A stretch of DNA of 7,096 nucleotides from Streptomyces speibonae (GCA_000715605.1 KL568523.1:69876-76971), one strand, 5' to 3'; shown: positions 1 through 6,134, counted from the stretch's first letter. Program-made: numbers and translations. The notes: a model not told the origin generated them from the letters alone.

Positions 1-342
1 GTCCACCGGCAGGGAGCCCGCGAGCCGCGCGGCCGTCGAGCCGGCGTCGACGATCACGGTGCCGTCGGCCGGGAGTTCCGCGAGGGCGGCCCGGGCGATG
101 CGGTCCTTCTCGTCGGCCGCGGTGGTCTCCCGCTCGGCGAGGTCGGGTTCGAAGTCGAGGCGCCCGGAGGGGATGGCCCCGCCGTGCACCCTGCGGACCA
201 GTCCCGCGCGGTCCAGTGCCTTCAGGTCCCGGCGGATGGTCTCGGCCGTCACCTGGAACTCCTCGGCCAGCGAGACCACGTCCACCCGGCCGCTGTCGCG
301 GGCGAGCCGCAGGATCTCCTGCTGGCGTTCCGGTGCGTACAT
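1..342 (-). CDS. DeoR-family sugar-responsive transcriptional regulator (N-terminal part, cut by window edge)
   Basis: This is a transcription factor that binds DNA through an N-terminal winged helix and usually senses a phosphorylated sugar through its C-terminal DeoRC domain. Only the first 114 residues lie in the window; the gene runs off the left edge in frame. Residues 5-57 show the DeoR HTH signature, including VTAETIRRDLKALD (31-44) and the trailing RRVHGGA (50-56). The sensor domain begins near residue 74 (ADEKDRIARAAL) and carries the DAGST motif (99-103), which fits the phosphosugar pocket of the family. The ATG at 342 is supported by GGGAGG at 357-352, 9 nt upstream. From memory it resembles the Streptomyces DeoR protein encoded ahead of fruK/fruA (fructose PTS), but the downstream genes are outside the window, so the substrate is inferred and I give no symbol. 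Confidence 0.93.
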   Translation of the reverse strand, partial: MYAPERQQEILRLARDSGRVDVVSLAEEFQVTAETIRRDLKALDRAGLVRRVHGGAIPSGRLDFEPDLAERETTAADEKDRIARAALAELPADGTVIVDAGSTAARLAGSLPVD

Positions 343-357
343 GCCGGCTGCCTCCCG

Positions 358-376
358 GTCCGTTCATGTCCGAACG
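358..376. promoter_or_regulatory. Inverted repeat in the DeoR leader, possible autoregulatory operator
   Basis: CGTTC (361-365) and GAACG (372-376) form a perfect 5-bp inverted repeat around ATGTCC. The repeat lies in the predicted leader between the candidate promoter and the DeoR start. The octamer GTCCGTTC at 358-365 recurs at 463-470, on the other side of the promoter. DeoR proteins often bind spaced repeats near their own promoter, so these could be operator sites. The motif is short and the assignment is inferred. Confidence 0.3.
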
Positions 377-391
377 TGTGGTTACGCCCGG

Positions 392-420
392 AGGCTACGT
401 CGAGATGTCCGGAAAGTAAA
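392..420 (-). promoter_or_regulatory. Candidate sigma70-type promoter of the DeoR gene
   Basis: Read on the minus strand, TTTACT (420-415) and TAGCCT (397-392) are separated by exactly 17 nt. Each matches the vegetative -35/-10 consensus at about four of six positions. A start near 385 would give a leader of about 43 nt before the ATG at 342. This is a motif match only. Confidence 0.4.
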
Positions 421-486
421 CAGGTACAGGGCTCAACCGGGCATGAGTGGACTTCCGATTGTGTCCGTTCTTCGGATCAAGACGCA

Positions 487-528
487 CGGGAAGGGCCCGG
501 CACCCCCGTGAGTGCCGAGCCCTTCCCG
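487..528 (-). terminator. Hairpin terminator downstream of the MFS exporter gene
   Basis: CGGGAAGGGC (487-496) pairs with GCCCTTCCCG (519-528). After one C/A mismatch, CGGCAC (498-503) pairs with GTGCCG (512-517), leaving an 8-nt loop. The 16-pair stem starts 29 bp past the MFS stop codon on the minus strand. It has no T tract, as is common for terminators in high-GC actinomycetes. It would also insulate the DeoR gene from read-through. Confidence 0.75.
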
Positions 529-556
529 GTGTACGCCGCGCGCGTCGGCCGTCCGC

Positions 557-2083
557 TCAGGCCACGAGCGCCGGCTCCTTCCCGGTCTCCGTCTCCCCCT
601 GCGCCTCCGTGTCCGCCGCACCCTCCACGTGCTGGGCGGGACGCTTCGGCAGGGCGAACATCAGCAGGAAGATCACGCCCATCACCGCGACCACCCAGCC
701 CAGCGCGTGCTGGAACCCGTCCGTGAAGGCCGGACCCACCTCGGCCGGTGCGAGCGGCTCGTCGATCACCCCGAAGAACACCACCGACACCAGGCCCAGC
801 CCCAGCGCGTTGCCCATCTGCTGCACGGTGTTGATCAGCCCCGACGCCGACCCGGCGTGTTCCCGCGGCACCTCCGAGAGCACCGCGTCCGTCAGCGGAG
901 CGACGATCAGCCCCATGCCCGCGCCCATGACCACCAGCGGCAGCGCCATCTGCCAGGAGGCGATGGACTGGCCGTACCGCCCGGCCTCCCACAGGTAGAT
1001 CAGCACACCCGCCGCCATGACCAGGGCACCGGCCTGGAGCACCTTGCGTCCGTAGCGCGGGACCAGCAACTGCACCGACATCCCGGCCGCCACCGACACG
1101 GCGACGGAGAACGGCACTCCGGTCAGCCCGGCCCGCAGCGCGCTCCAGCCCAGGCCGATCTGCATGTACATCGTCCACACCAGGAAGAAGATGCCGAGGC
1201 CGATGCCGAACACCGTCTGCACCGCGATGCCCGCCGCGAAGCTCTTCACCCGGAACAGCGAGAGCTCGATCAGCGGGGAGCCGTCCCGCGCGCCCTTGAC
1301 CCGCTCGTACGCCACCAGCGCCGCGAACACCACCAGCGCGCCGGCCATCGACACGTACCCCCACACCGGCCAGCCCAGCTCGCGGCCGCGGGTGAGCGGG
1401 TAGAGCAGCATCAGCAGCGCCAGGGTGACCAGCGCGACGCCCACCAGGTCCAGCTTCAGGGCGCGCGGCGCCTTGGACTCGGTGATGAAGCGGGCGCCGA
1501 GGATCAGGCCCGCGATGCCGACCGGAAGGTTGATCAGGAAGATCGGCCGCCATTCCAGGCCGAACAGGTTCCACTCGGTCAGCAGCGCGCCGAGCAGCGG
1601 TCCGGACACCGCGCCCAGTCCGACGATCGCGCCGAACAGCCCGAACACCTTGCCGCGTTCGTGCGCCGGGAAGGTGGCGTGCACGATCGACAGCACCTGG
1701 GGCACCATCAGCGCCGCCATGGCGCCCTGCAGGATGCGGGAGGCGACCAGCATCTCCGGGTTCACGGCGAGCCCGCACAGCGCGGACGCGAGGGTGAAAC
1801 CGCCGATGCCGAGAAGGAAGATCCGCTTGCGGCCGTGGATGTCGCCGAGCCGGCCGCCGGTGACGAGCCCCGCGGCGAAGGCCAGCGCGTATCCCGCGGT
1901 GATCCACTGGATCTGGCTGAACGTGGCGCCCTCGTCGCGCTGGATCGAGGGAATCGCGATGTTGACGATCGTGACGTCGACGAGGTCCATGAAGGCCGCG
2001 GTCATCACGATCGCGAGCGCGAACCAGCGGCGTCGGTCGCCCGCTGCGGGCTGAGGTGCATGCCGGGTGTCGGTGAAGGTCAT
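557..2083 (-). CDS. MFS drug exporter, DHA2 family (EmrB/QacA type, 14 transmembrane segments)
   Basis: This 508-residue inner-membrane protein is predicted to use proton exchange to export drugs or other small hydrophobic compounds. The length is normal for the 14-helix DHA2 branch. The DHA2 motif in helix 1 is visible as MDLVDVTIVNIAIP (32-45). Loop 2-3 motif A is GRLGDIHGRKR (77-87). Motif B has R116 and QG (119-120) in helix 4, and motif C is GAVSGPLLG (157-165) in helix 5. The C-terminal 30 or so residues are polar and acidic. The gene starts at the ATG at 2083, where I see no clear Shine-Dalgarno sequence, so the mRNA may be leaderless or nearly so, or the start may differ slightly. It is divergent from a WYL regulator 62 bp away, its likely controller. 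The substrate cannot be read from sequence. Confidence 0.93.
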   Translation of the reverse strand: MTFTDTRHAPQPAAGDRRRWFALAIVMTAAFMDLVDVTIVNIAIPSIQRDEGATFSQIQWITAGYALAFAAGLVTGGRLGDIHGRKRIFLLGIGGFTLASALCGLAVNPEMLVASRILQGAMAALMVPQVLSIVHATFPAHERGKVFGLFGAIVGLGAVSGPLLGALLTEWNLFGLEWRPIFLINLPVGIAGLILGARFITESKAPRALKLDLVGVALVTLALLMLLYPLTRGRELGWPVWGYVSMAGALVVFAALVAYERVKGARDGSPLIELSLFRVKSFAAGIAVQTVFGIGLGIFFLVWTMYMQIGLGWSALRAGLTGVPFSVAVSVAAGMSVQLLVPRYGRKVLQAGALVMAAGVLIYLWEAGRYGQSIASWQMALPLVVMGAGMGLIVAPLTDAVLSEVPREHAGSASGLINTVQQMGNALGLGLVSVVFFGVIDEPLAPAEVGPAFTDGFQHALGWVVAVMGVIFLLMFALPKRPAQHVEGAADTEAQGETETGKEPALVA

Positions 2084-2145
2084 GTCCCGAAGCTATTCCC
2101 CATATAGGTCGGATCGGGTCCTAATTCCGAGGCATCCTCGATTCC
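2084..2145. promoter_or_regulatory. Divergent control region between the MFS exporter and WYL regulator
   Basis: This 62-bp gap must hold the promoters of both divergent genes and is visibly more AT-rich than its surroundings. It contains CTAT (2093-2096) / ATAG (2104-2107) around 7 nt. A perfect inverted repeat CGAGG (2128-2132) / CCTCG (2136-2140) ends 5 nt before the WYL start codon. On the minus strand TATATG (2105-2100) is a plausible -10 for the exporter, with only a weak -35 (CGGAAT) 17 nt upstream. A regulator bound here could control both genes. The individual sites are tentative. Confidence 0.5.
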
Positions 2146-3132
2146 ATGACGACGGACACACCGGCCCGGCTCCTGACCCTTCTCTCCCTCCTCCAGACAC
2201 CCCGTGAATGGCCCGGCGGCGAGCTCGCCGAACGGCTCGGGGTCTCCCGGCGCACGGTCCGGCGGGACATCGACCGGCTGCGCGAACTCGGCTATCCGGT
2301 GCAGGCGACCCTCGGCGCGGAGGGCGGCTACCGGCTCGTCGCCGGCAAGGCGCTGCCTCCCCTGGTCCTCGACGACGAGGAGGCGGTGGCCATCGCGGTC
2401 GGCCTGCGGGCCGGCGCGGGTCACGCCCTGGAGGGCGTCGACGAGGCGTCCGTGCGGGCGCTGGCGAAACTGGAACAGGTGCTGCCCGGCAGACTGCGCC
2501 ACCGCGTCAGCACGCTCCAGGCCGCGACCACCCCGCTGACCAGCGGCGACGGCGCGACGATCGCACCGGAGACGCTCACCGTCATGGCCTCCACGGTGGC
2601 CGGGCACGAGCGGCTGCGGTTCGCCTACCGCGCGGCCGACGGCACCGAGTCCCGGCGCGTGACGGAACCGTACCGGCTGGTCTCGACCGGGCGGCGCTGG
2701 TACCTCGTGGCGTACGACCTCGACCGCGCGGACTGGCGTACGTTCCGCGTCGACCGGGTGAGCGACCCCTTCGCCACGGGGGCGCGGTTCACCCCTCGGG
2801 AGCTGCCGACGGGGAGCGCGGCCGAGTACCTGCGCCGGTCGATGCACCGGACGCAGCAGTCCTACGAACTGGACGTCACCTTCGCCGCACCGGCCGCCAC
2901 CGTCGCCGCCCGCCTGCCCGGCTGGATGGGCGCGCCCGAGCCGCTCGACGAGGGGTCCTGCCGGCTGCGGACGACGGTGAGCGACGGCAAGGAGTGGATG
3001 GCGGTGCGCCTGGCCATGCTGGGGTACGACTTCACCGTGCGGTCGCCGCGGGAACTGGTGGATGCGGTGCGGGAGTTGGGCGACCGGATGAGCAGGGCGG
3101 CGGAGGGCGGAACGGCGAGTTCCGAGCCGTGA
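2146..3132 (+). CDS. WYL-domain transcriptional regulator (HTH-WYL-WCX)
   Basis: This is a 328-residue cytoplasmic regulator with the standard three-part layout. An N-terminal winged HTH (about 5-62) contains the recognition segment VSRRTVRRDIDRLRELGYPV (33-52), followed by GGYRL (60-64). The WYL sensor domain (about 140-215) contains the literal WYL tripeptide at 185-187 (RRWYLVAYDLDR) and the conserved FRVDRV (200-205). A C-terminal WCX-type domain (about 236-316) follows. WYL domains bind nucleic acids or small ligands and can make such proteins activators or repressors. The ATG at 2146 gives the usual N terminus for the family. GAGG at 2129-2132 is 13 nt upstream, which is long for a ribosome site, so initiation may be weak or leaderless. 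The divergent MFS exporter is the obvious candidate target. The ligand is unknown. Confidence 0.93.
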   Translation: MTTDTPARLLTLLSLLQTPREWPGGELAERLGVSRRTVRRDIDRLRELGYPVQATLGAEGGYRLVAGKALPPLVLDDEEAVAIAVGLRAGAGHALEGVDEASVRALAKLEQVLPGRLRHRVSTLQAATTPLTSGDGATIAPETLTVMASTVAGHERLRFAYRAADGTESRRVTEPYRLVSTGRRWYLVAYDLDRADWRTFRVDRVSDPFATGARFTPRELPTGSAAEYLRRSMHRTQQSYELDVTFAAPAATVAARLPGWMGAPEPLDEGSCRLRTTVSDGKEWMAVRLAMLGYDFTVRSPRELVDAVRELGDRMSRAAEGGTASSEP

Positions 3133-3190
3133 CACCGCGCCGGGCCCGCTCCCGGGGGACGGCACCGGCCCTGTGGCAGAATCTGCCGTC

Positions 3191-3231
3191 TGGCGGGTCA
3201 CCCCGGGGTTCAGGTTCGGGGTGACCCGCCA
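3191..3231 (+). terminator. Strong hairpin terminator of the WYL gene, possibly bidirectional
   Basis: Positions 3191-3205 and 3217-3231 form a perfect 15-bp inverted repeat (TGGCGGGTCACCCCG and its complement) around an 11-nt loop. The stem starts 59 bp past the WYL stop codon. No T tract follows. The perfect symmetry means it could equally stop transcripts arriving from the hrdD side. Confidence 0.75.
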
Positions 3232-3455
3232 ACCGGTTCCGGGCCGGCAACTCGTCCCGCGGGTATGCGGGCTGCGCCGCACGGGCAAGAGAGAGCCGGG
3301 CCCGGCGCCCGGGGGGAGGGGCGCCGAACCCGGCCTTGGGAAGTCCCGGCGCCGGGGGGGGTGGTGCGTCGGGACGTGGCTTTCACGGGGCGAGGGATCA
3401 AGCCTCCGCGGCTCGAACTCCTGGGTCTTGAATGCTTGTTCCCTGGCTCGGCGGG

Positions 3456-3483
3456 TTGAAGCGACGGGGAACGGCCATATTCT
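3456..3483 (+). promoter_or_regulatory. Candidate promoter reading antisense into the hrdD 3' end
   Basis: TTGAAG (3456-3461) and TATTCT (3478-3483) are spaced by 16 nt, each matching the vegetative consensus at four of six positions. They sit in an AT-rich patch within otherwise extremely GC-rich DNA. No coding region on the plus strand follows, so a transcript from here would be a small RNA or antisense to the end of hrdD. An overlapping GGGAAC (3467-3472), N16, GTCT (3489-3492) also loosely resembles an ECF-type promoter. This is speculative. Confidence 0.25.
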
Positions 3484-3530
3484 GCGCGGTCTTTCGCCAC
3501 CCGGCGTACGCACCCGGGGCTTCACGCCAC

Positions 3531-3560
3531 CGCGTCGGACACGCCGGCGCGCCCGACGCG
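3531..3560 (-). terminator. Probable terminator hairpin of hrdD
   Basis: CGCGTCGG (3531-3538) and CCGACGCG (3553-3560) form a perfect 8-bp stem with a 14-nt loop. The stem begins 30 bp downstream of the hrdD stop on the minus strand. The loop itself contains the palindrome GCCGGC. There is no T tract. Confidence 0.45.
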
Positions 3561-3578
3561 CTCACCACCCCGGCGCGT

Positions 3579-3603
3579 CGCGGCCGCCCGTCACGCGGCC
3601 GCG
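3579..3603. repeat. Inverted repeat spanning the hrdD stop codon
   Basis: CGCGGCCGC (3579-3587) and GCGGCCGCG (3595-3603) form a 9-bp stem with a 7-nt loop that contains the hrdD stop codon (3593-3591). The right arm is also part of a 12-bp perfect palindrome (3593-3604). It may help terminate or stabilise the hrdD transcript, or it may simply reflect alanine codons (GCG, GCC) at the end of a GC-rich gene. Confidence 0.45.
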
Positions 3604-4589
3604 TCGAAACCGGTGTCGCGCGCCAGCTTCTTCAGCTCCAGCAGCGCGTGCTTCTCGATCTGGCGGATGCGCTCGCGCGTCAGACCGTGCTCCTTTCCGA
3701 CCTCGGTCAGCGTGCGCTCACGGCCGTCCTCGATGCCGTAGCGCATCTTGATGATGGAGGCCGTGCGCTGGTCGAGGCGGCCGATCAGGTCGTCCAGTTC
3801 CTCGCTGCGCAGCAGCGTCAGCACCGACTGCTCCGGCGACACCGCCGAGGTGTCCTCCAGGAGGTCCCCGAACTGCGTCTCGCCCTCGTCGTCCACCGAC
3901 ATGTTCAGCGAGACCGGGTCACGGGCCCAGTCGAGCACGTCGGTGACGCGCTCCGGCGTGGAGCCGAGCTCGGCCGCGATCTCCGCGGGCTCCGGGTCCC
4001 GCCCGTGCTCACGGTTGTACTCGCGCTGCACGCGCCGTATCCGGCCCAGCTCCTCCACCAGGTGGACGGGCAGGCGGATGGTGCGCGACTGGTCGGCTAT
4101 CGACCGGGTGATGGCCTGACGGATCCACCACGTCGCGTACGTGGAGAACTTGAAGCCCTTGCGGTAGTCGAACTTCTCGACCGCCCGCACCAGGCCGGCG
4201 TTGCCCTCCTGGATCAGGTCGAGCAGCGGCAGCCCGCTGCGCGGGTACCTCCGGGCCACGGCGACCACCAGGCGCAGGTTGGAACGTATGAAGACGTCCT
4301 TGGCCCGCTCGCTCGCGTCGACCAGCGCCTGGAGCTCCTCGGGGGTCGCCCCCACCTTGTTCTCCTCGAGGCCGTCGAGGATCTGCTGCGCGAACACACC
4401 CGCCTCGATGATCTGCGACAGCTCGACCTCCTTGGCGGCGTCGAGCAGCGGCGTGCGCGCGATCTCGTCGAGGTACATGCCGACCAGGTCGCGATCGGCG
4501 ATCTCGCCGCCTTGGGCGCGGACAGTGCGTGCCGAGTCGGCCGTCTCGCCGGTGGCGGACTGACGACGGGCGACGGCGCGGGTTGCCAT
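3591..4589 (-). CDS. hrdD: RNA polymerase principal-like sigma factor HrdD (sigma70 group 2)
   Basis: HrdD is a 332-residue non-essential relative of the vegetative sigma factor HrdB that directs RNA polymerase to promoters. The N terminus lacks the long HrdB extension. Region 1.2 is visible around DLVGMYLDEIARTPLL (34-49), followed by region 2 from about 95. The sigma70 signature DLIQEGNAGLVRAV is at 124-137, and region 2.3-2.4 is KGFKFSTYATWWIRQAITRS (144-163). Region 3 covers about 175-250. Region 4.2 holds the helix-turn-helix RTLTEVGKEHGLTRERIRQI (292-311). The sequence matches my memory of S. coelicolor HrdD almost throughout, including length; residues 65-92 are the most divergent part. 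The ATG at 4589 has AGGGAG at 4600-4595, 5 nt upstream. Upstream lies a perfect SigR-type promoter. It is divergent from the acetyltransferase and convergent with the WYL gene. Confidence 0.96.
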   Translation of the reverse strand: MATRAVARRQSATGETADSARTVRAQGGEIADRDLVGMYLDEIARTPLLDAAKEVELSQIIEAGVFAQQILDGLEENKVGATPEELQALVDASERAKDVFIRSNLRLVVAVARRYPRSGLPLLDLIQEGNAGLVRAVEKFDYRKGFKFSTYATWWIRQAITRSIADQSRTIRLPVHLVEELGRIRRVQREYNREHGRDPEPAEIAAELGSTPERVTDVLDWARDPVSLNMSVDDEGETQFGDLLEDTSAVSPEQSVLTLLRSEELDDLIGRLDQRTASIIKMRYGIEDGRERTLTEVGKEHGLTRERIRQIEKHALLELKKLARDTGFDAAA

Positions 4590-4692
4590 GCGTGCTCCCT
4601 TGCGATGATGAGGTCAGCGGGTGGTCCTGTGGACGCTCGGCACGCCTCCCAGGTCCCTCCGGACTCTGGTCGGGTGCCCTGCATCCAATGGA

Positions 4693-4722
4693 AACAACGA
4701 CTGGAATCCGGACAGAATTCCC
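4693..4722 (-). promoter_or_regulatory. SigR-type (thiol/disulphide stress) promoter of hrdD
   Basis: On the minus strand GGGAAT (4722-4717) is followed by exactly 18 nt and then GTTGTT (4698-4693). This is the consensus GGGAAT-N18-GTT recognised by the ECF sigma factor SigR in Streptomyces, and hrdD is known as a SigR-regulon gene. Transcription would start near 4685, giving a leader of about 95 nt. Other hrdD promoters may exist, but I could not place them. Confidence 0.8.
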
Positions 4723-4770
4723 AAGCCGACCCCCGATTTTCTGATCATGCAGTACCCTGTCGGCCCACAT

Positions 4771-4777
4771 GGGGAGG
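4771..4777 (+). promoter_or_regulatory. Ribosome binding site that fixes the acetyltransferase start
   Basis: GGGGAGG lies 4 nt before the ATG at 4782. The acetyltransferase frame stays open for more than a kilobase upstream, through sequence antisense to hrdD, so this site is what sets the true start. A possible -10 (TACCCT, 4753-4758) precedes it, but I see no good -35. Confidence 0.7.
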
Positions 4778-4781
4778 CGCG

Positions 4782-5300
4782 ATGCCGTCGGAACGCGCGG
4801 AGGTCCAGGTCAGGCCGGGCGGGGAGGAGGACCTGGCGGCCCTCACCGACCTGTACAACCACTACGTCCGTGAGACGGCGATCACATTCGACACATCGCC
4901 GTTCACCCCCGAGGAGCGCCGTCCCTGGCTGCTCTCCCACCCTGTAGACGGCCCCCACCGGCTGATGGTTGCCACGGGCGCAGGTCAGGGGCGGATCCTC
5001 GGCTACGCCACGTCCAGCCCCTTCCGCCCCAAGCCCGCCTACGCCCCCTCCGTGGAGACGACGGTCTACGTCGCCCCGGACGCGGGCGGGCGCGGCATCG
5101 GCACCCTGCTCTACAAGGCCCTCTTCGAGGCCCTGGCGGGCGAGGGGCTGCACCGCGCCTACGCCGGCATCGCCCAGCCGAACGACGCCTCGGCCCGCCT
5201 GCACGAGCGCTTCGGCTTCCGCTACGTCGGTACGTACCGCGAGGTGGGCCGCAAGTTCGGCCGCTGGTGGGACGTGGCCTGGTACGAGAAGGAGCTGTAA
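4782..5300 (+). CDS. GNAT N-acetyltransferase, phosphinothricin acetyltransferase (PAT/MnaT) type
   Basis: This 172-residue cytoplasmic enzyme is predicted to move an acetyl group from acetyl-CoA to the amino group of a small amino-acid-like substrate. The layout is that of the PAT/YncA branch. It has DLYNHYVRETAITFDTSPFT (23-42) near the N terminus. Strand beta4 is ETTVYVAPD (92-100), followed by the acetyl-CoA pyrophosphate loop GGRGIGTLL (102-110). The C-terminal segment contains NDASARLHERFGFRYVGTYR (134-153) and a W-rich end (RWWDVAWYEKEL). Chromosomal members usually act on methionine sulfone/sulfoximine-like compounds or are of unknown substrate; true Bar/Pat enzymes sit in bialaphos clusters, and nothing here suggests one. 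It is divergent from hrdD across about 190 bp and converges on the dioxygenase gene with a 40-bp gap. Confidence 0.92.
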   Translation: MPSERAEVQVRPGGEEDLAALTDLYNHYVRETAITFDTSPFTPEERRPWLLSHPVDGPHRLMVATGAGQGRILGYATSSPFRPKPAYAPSVETTVYVAPDAGGRGIGTLLYKALFEALAGEGLHRAYAGIAQPNDASARLHERFGFRYVGTYREVGRKFGRWWDVAWYEKEL

Positions 5301-5304
5301 CACC

Positions 5305-5318
5305 CCTGCCGGGGCAGG
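5305..5318. terminator. Small hairpin between convergent acetyltransferase and dioxygenase genes
   Basis: CCTGC (5305-5309) and GCAGG (5314-5318) pair around a CGGG tetraloop, 4 bp past the acetyltransferase stop. The 5-bp stem is weak for a terminator, but it is the only hairpin I see in this 40-bp convergent gap. Confidence 0.25.
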
Positions 5319-5325
5319 CCGTGCG

Positions 5326-5347
5326 CAGCCGCTCAGCCGCTCAGCCG
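5326..5347. repeat. Tandem octamer CAGCCGCT across the dioxygenase stop codon
   Basis: CAGCCGCT occurs twice in tandem (5326-5341), followed by a partial third copy CAGCCG (5342-5347). The repeat covers the stop codon of the minus-strand dioxygenase gene (5343-5341). It looks like slippage-type duplication of the gene end. Confidence 0.6.
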
Positions 5348-6126
5348 AACTGCACCGACCGCTTGGCCAGCCCCATCCAGAACCCGTCGATCACGGACTT
5401 CTGTTCCCCGAGCTCACCGGCGGCGTCCGCGGCGCCCATGGTCACGAAGAGCGGGGCGAAGTGCTCGGTGCGCGGGTGGGCGAGCAGACCGGCCGGGGAC
5501 TTGCGGGTGAAGTCGAGCAGCGCGTCCACGTCCCGCGCCTCCAGGGCCTCGCGGCCCCAGGCGTCGAACTCCGCCGACCAGGCGGGGATGCCGCCCTGCC
5601 GCAGCGCGGCCAGGTTGTGGGTGAAGAACCCGGAGCCGATGATCAGCACCCCCTCGTCGCGCAGCGGCGCGAGCCGGCGCCCGATCTCCATCAGCCGCAC
5701 CGGGTCCAGGGTCGGCATGGAGACCTGGAGCACCGGGATGTCGGCCCCGGGGTACATCTCGACGAGCGGGACGTACGCGCCGTGGTCCAGGCCCCGGTCC
5801 GGGACGTCTTGCACGGGCATGCCGGGGGCGCGCAGCAGCTTGCGCACGGAGTCGGCGAGGGCGGGGGCGCCGGGGGCGGGGTAGGTTACCCGGTAGTAGT
5901 GCTCTGGGAAGCCCCAGAAGTCGTAGACGAGGGGGACGGTGTCGGTGGCGCCAAGGGCGAGCGGAGCCTCCTCCCAGTGGGCGGAGACCACCAGGACGGC
6001 CTTCGGCCGGGGCAGCCCGGCCGACCAGTCGGCCAGCTCACCGGGCCAGACGGGGTCGTCGGCCAGGGGCGGGGCGCCGTGGCTGAGGTAGAGCGCGGGC
6101 ATGCGCTCCTGAGTGGCGGCGGTCAT
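5341..6126 (-). CDS. Class III extradiol ring-cleavage dioxygenase (LigB / 4,5-DOPA dioxygenase-like)
   Basis: This 261-residue cytoplasmic metalloenzyme is predicted to open catechol-type rings using a metal held by histidines. The length fits the single-domain YgiD/DODA group. Conserved histidines occur in family-typical motifs: H16 in LSHGAPPL (14-21), H50 in SAHW (48-51), H115 in DHGAYVPL (114-121), H170 in FFTHN (167-171) and H222 in TEHFAPLF (220-227). H16, H50 and H170 are the likely metal ligands, by analogy to E. coli YgiD, with the others near the active site. GSGFFTHN and the DFWGFPEHYY segment (69-78) are also typical. I chose the ATG at 6126 because GGAGGGAG (6142-6135) precedes it at 8 nt; an upstream in-frame start at 6186 would overlap the promoter. 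It is divergent from a MarR regulator that probably represses it. The natural substrate is unknown. Confidence 0.9.
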   Translation of the reverse strand: MTAATQERMPALYLSHGAPPLADDPVWPGELADWSAGLPRPKAVLVVSAHWEEAPLALGATDTVPLVYDFWGFPEHYYRVTYPAPGAPALADSVRKLLRAPGMPVQDVPDRGLDHGAYVPLVEMYPGADIPVLQVSMPTLDPVRLMEIGRRLAPLRDEGVLIIGSGFFTHNLAALRQGGIPAWSAEFDAWGREALEARDVDALLDFTRKSPAGLLAHPRTEHFAPLFVTMGAADAAGELGEQKSVIDGFWMGLAKRSVQFG

Positions 6127-6134
6127 GACGGCGG

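Larger units (their letters stand above)
3133..3590. other. 458-bp gene-free gap between convergent WYL gene and hrdD
   Basis: I see no credible protein gene here: open frames exist on both strands, but none has a ribosome site plus a recognisable protein. The gap holds the WYL terminator hairpin (3191-3231) and a second GC-rich hairpin, CGGCGCCC (3303-3310) / GGGCGCCG (3319-3326). It also has a run of eight G (3354-3361), a GTTCCC (3438-3443) / GGGAAC (3467-3472) repeat, a promoter-like patch (3456-3483), and the hrdD-side hairpins (3531-3560 and 3579-3603). For a convergent junction it is unusually long, so a small RNA is possible. I found no tRNA or rRNA. Confidence 0.6.

Noticed and set aside
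512..2107. Long plus-strand open frame (531 codons) opposite the MFS exporter
   Set aside because: It is a shadow of the high-GC exporter gene. The translation is rich in H, R, Q and P with no recognisable domain, while the minus strand has textbook MFS motifs.
3311..3361. Possible G-quadruplex from several G runs
   Set aside because: G runs are expected in such GC-rich DNA, and the spacing is irregular with a strong competing hairpin at 3303-3326.
3405..3430. tRNA T-arm-like sequence (GGCTCGAACTCC)
   Set aside because: The flanks do not form a 5-bp T stem, and no acceptor, D or anticodon arm can be built around it.
2080..3525. Long minus-strand open frame (481 codons) opposite the WYL gene
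   Set aside because: The composition is low-complexity P/R/G-rich and has no family motif. The plus strand carries a complete HTH-WYL-WCX protein.
3432..5300. 622-codon plus-strand frame that would fuse sequence antisense to hrdD with the acetyltransferase
   Set aside because: Only the part after 4782 looks like protein. The GGGGAGG at 4771-4777 and the normal GNAT length set the real start; the rest is open by GC bias.
4782..5300. True phosphinothricin resistance gene (bar/pat) in a bialaphos cluster
   Set aside because: No biosynthetic genes are nearby, and the protein looks like the widespread chromosomal PAT-like/MnaT group.
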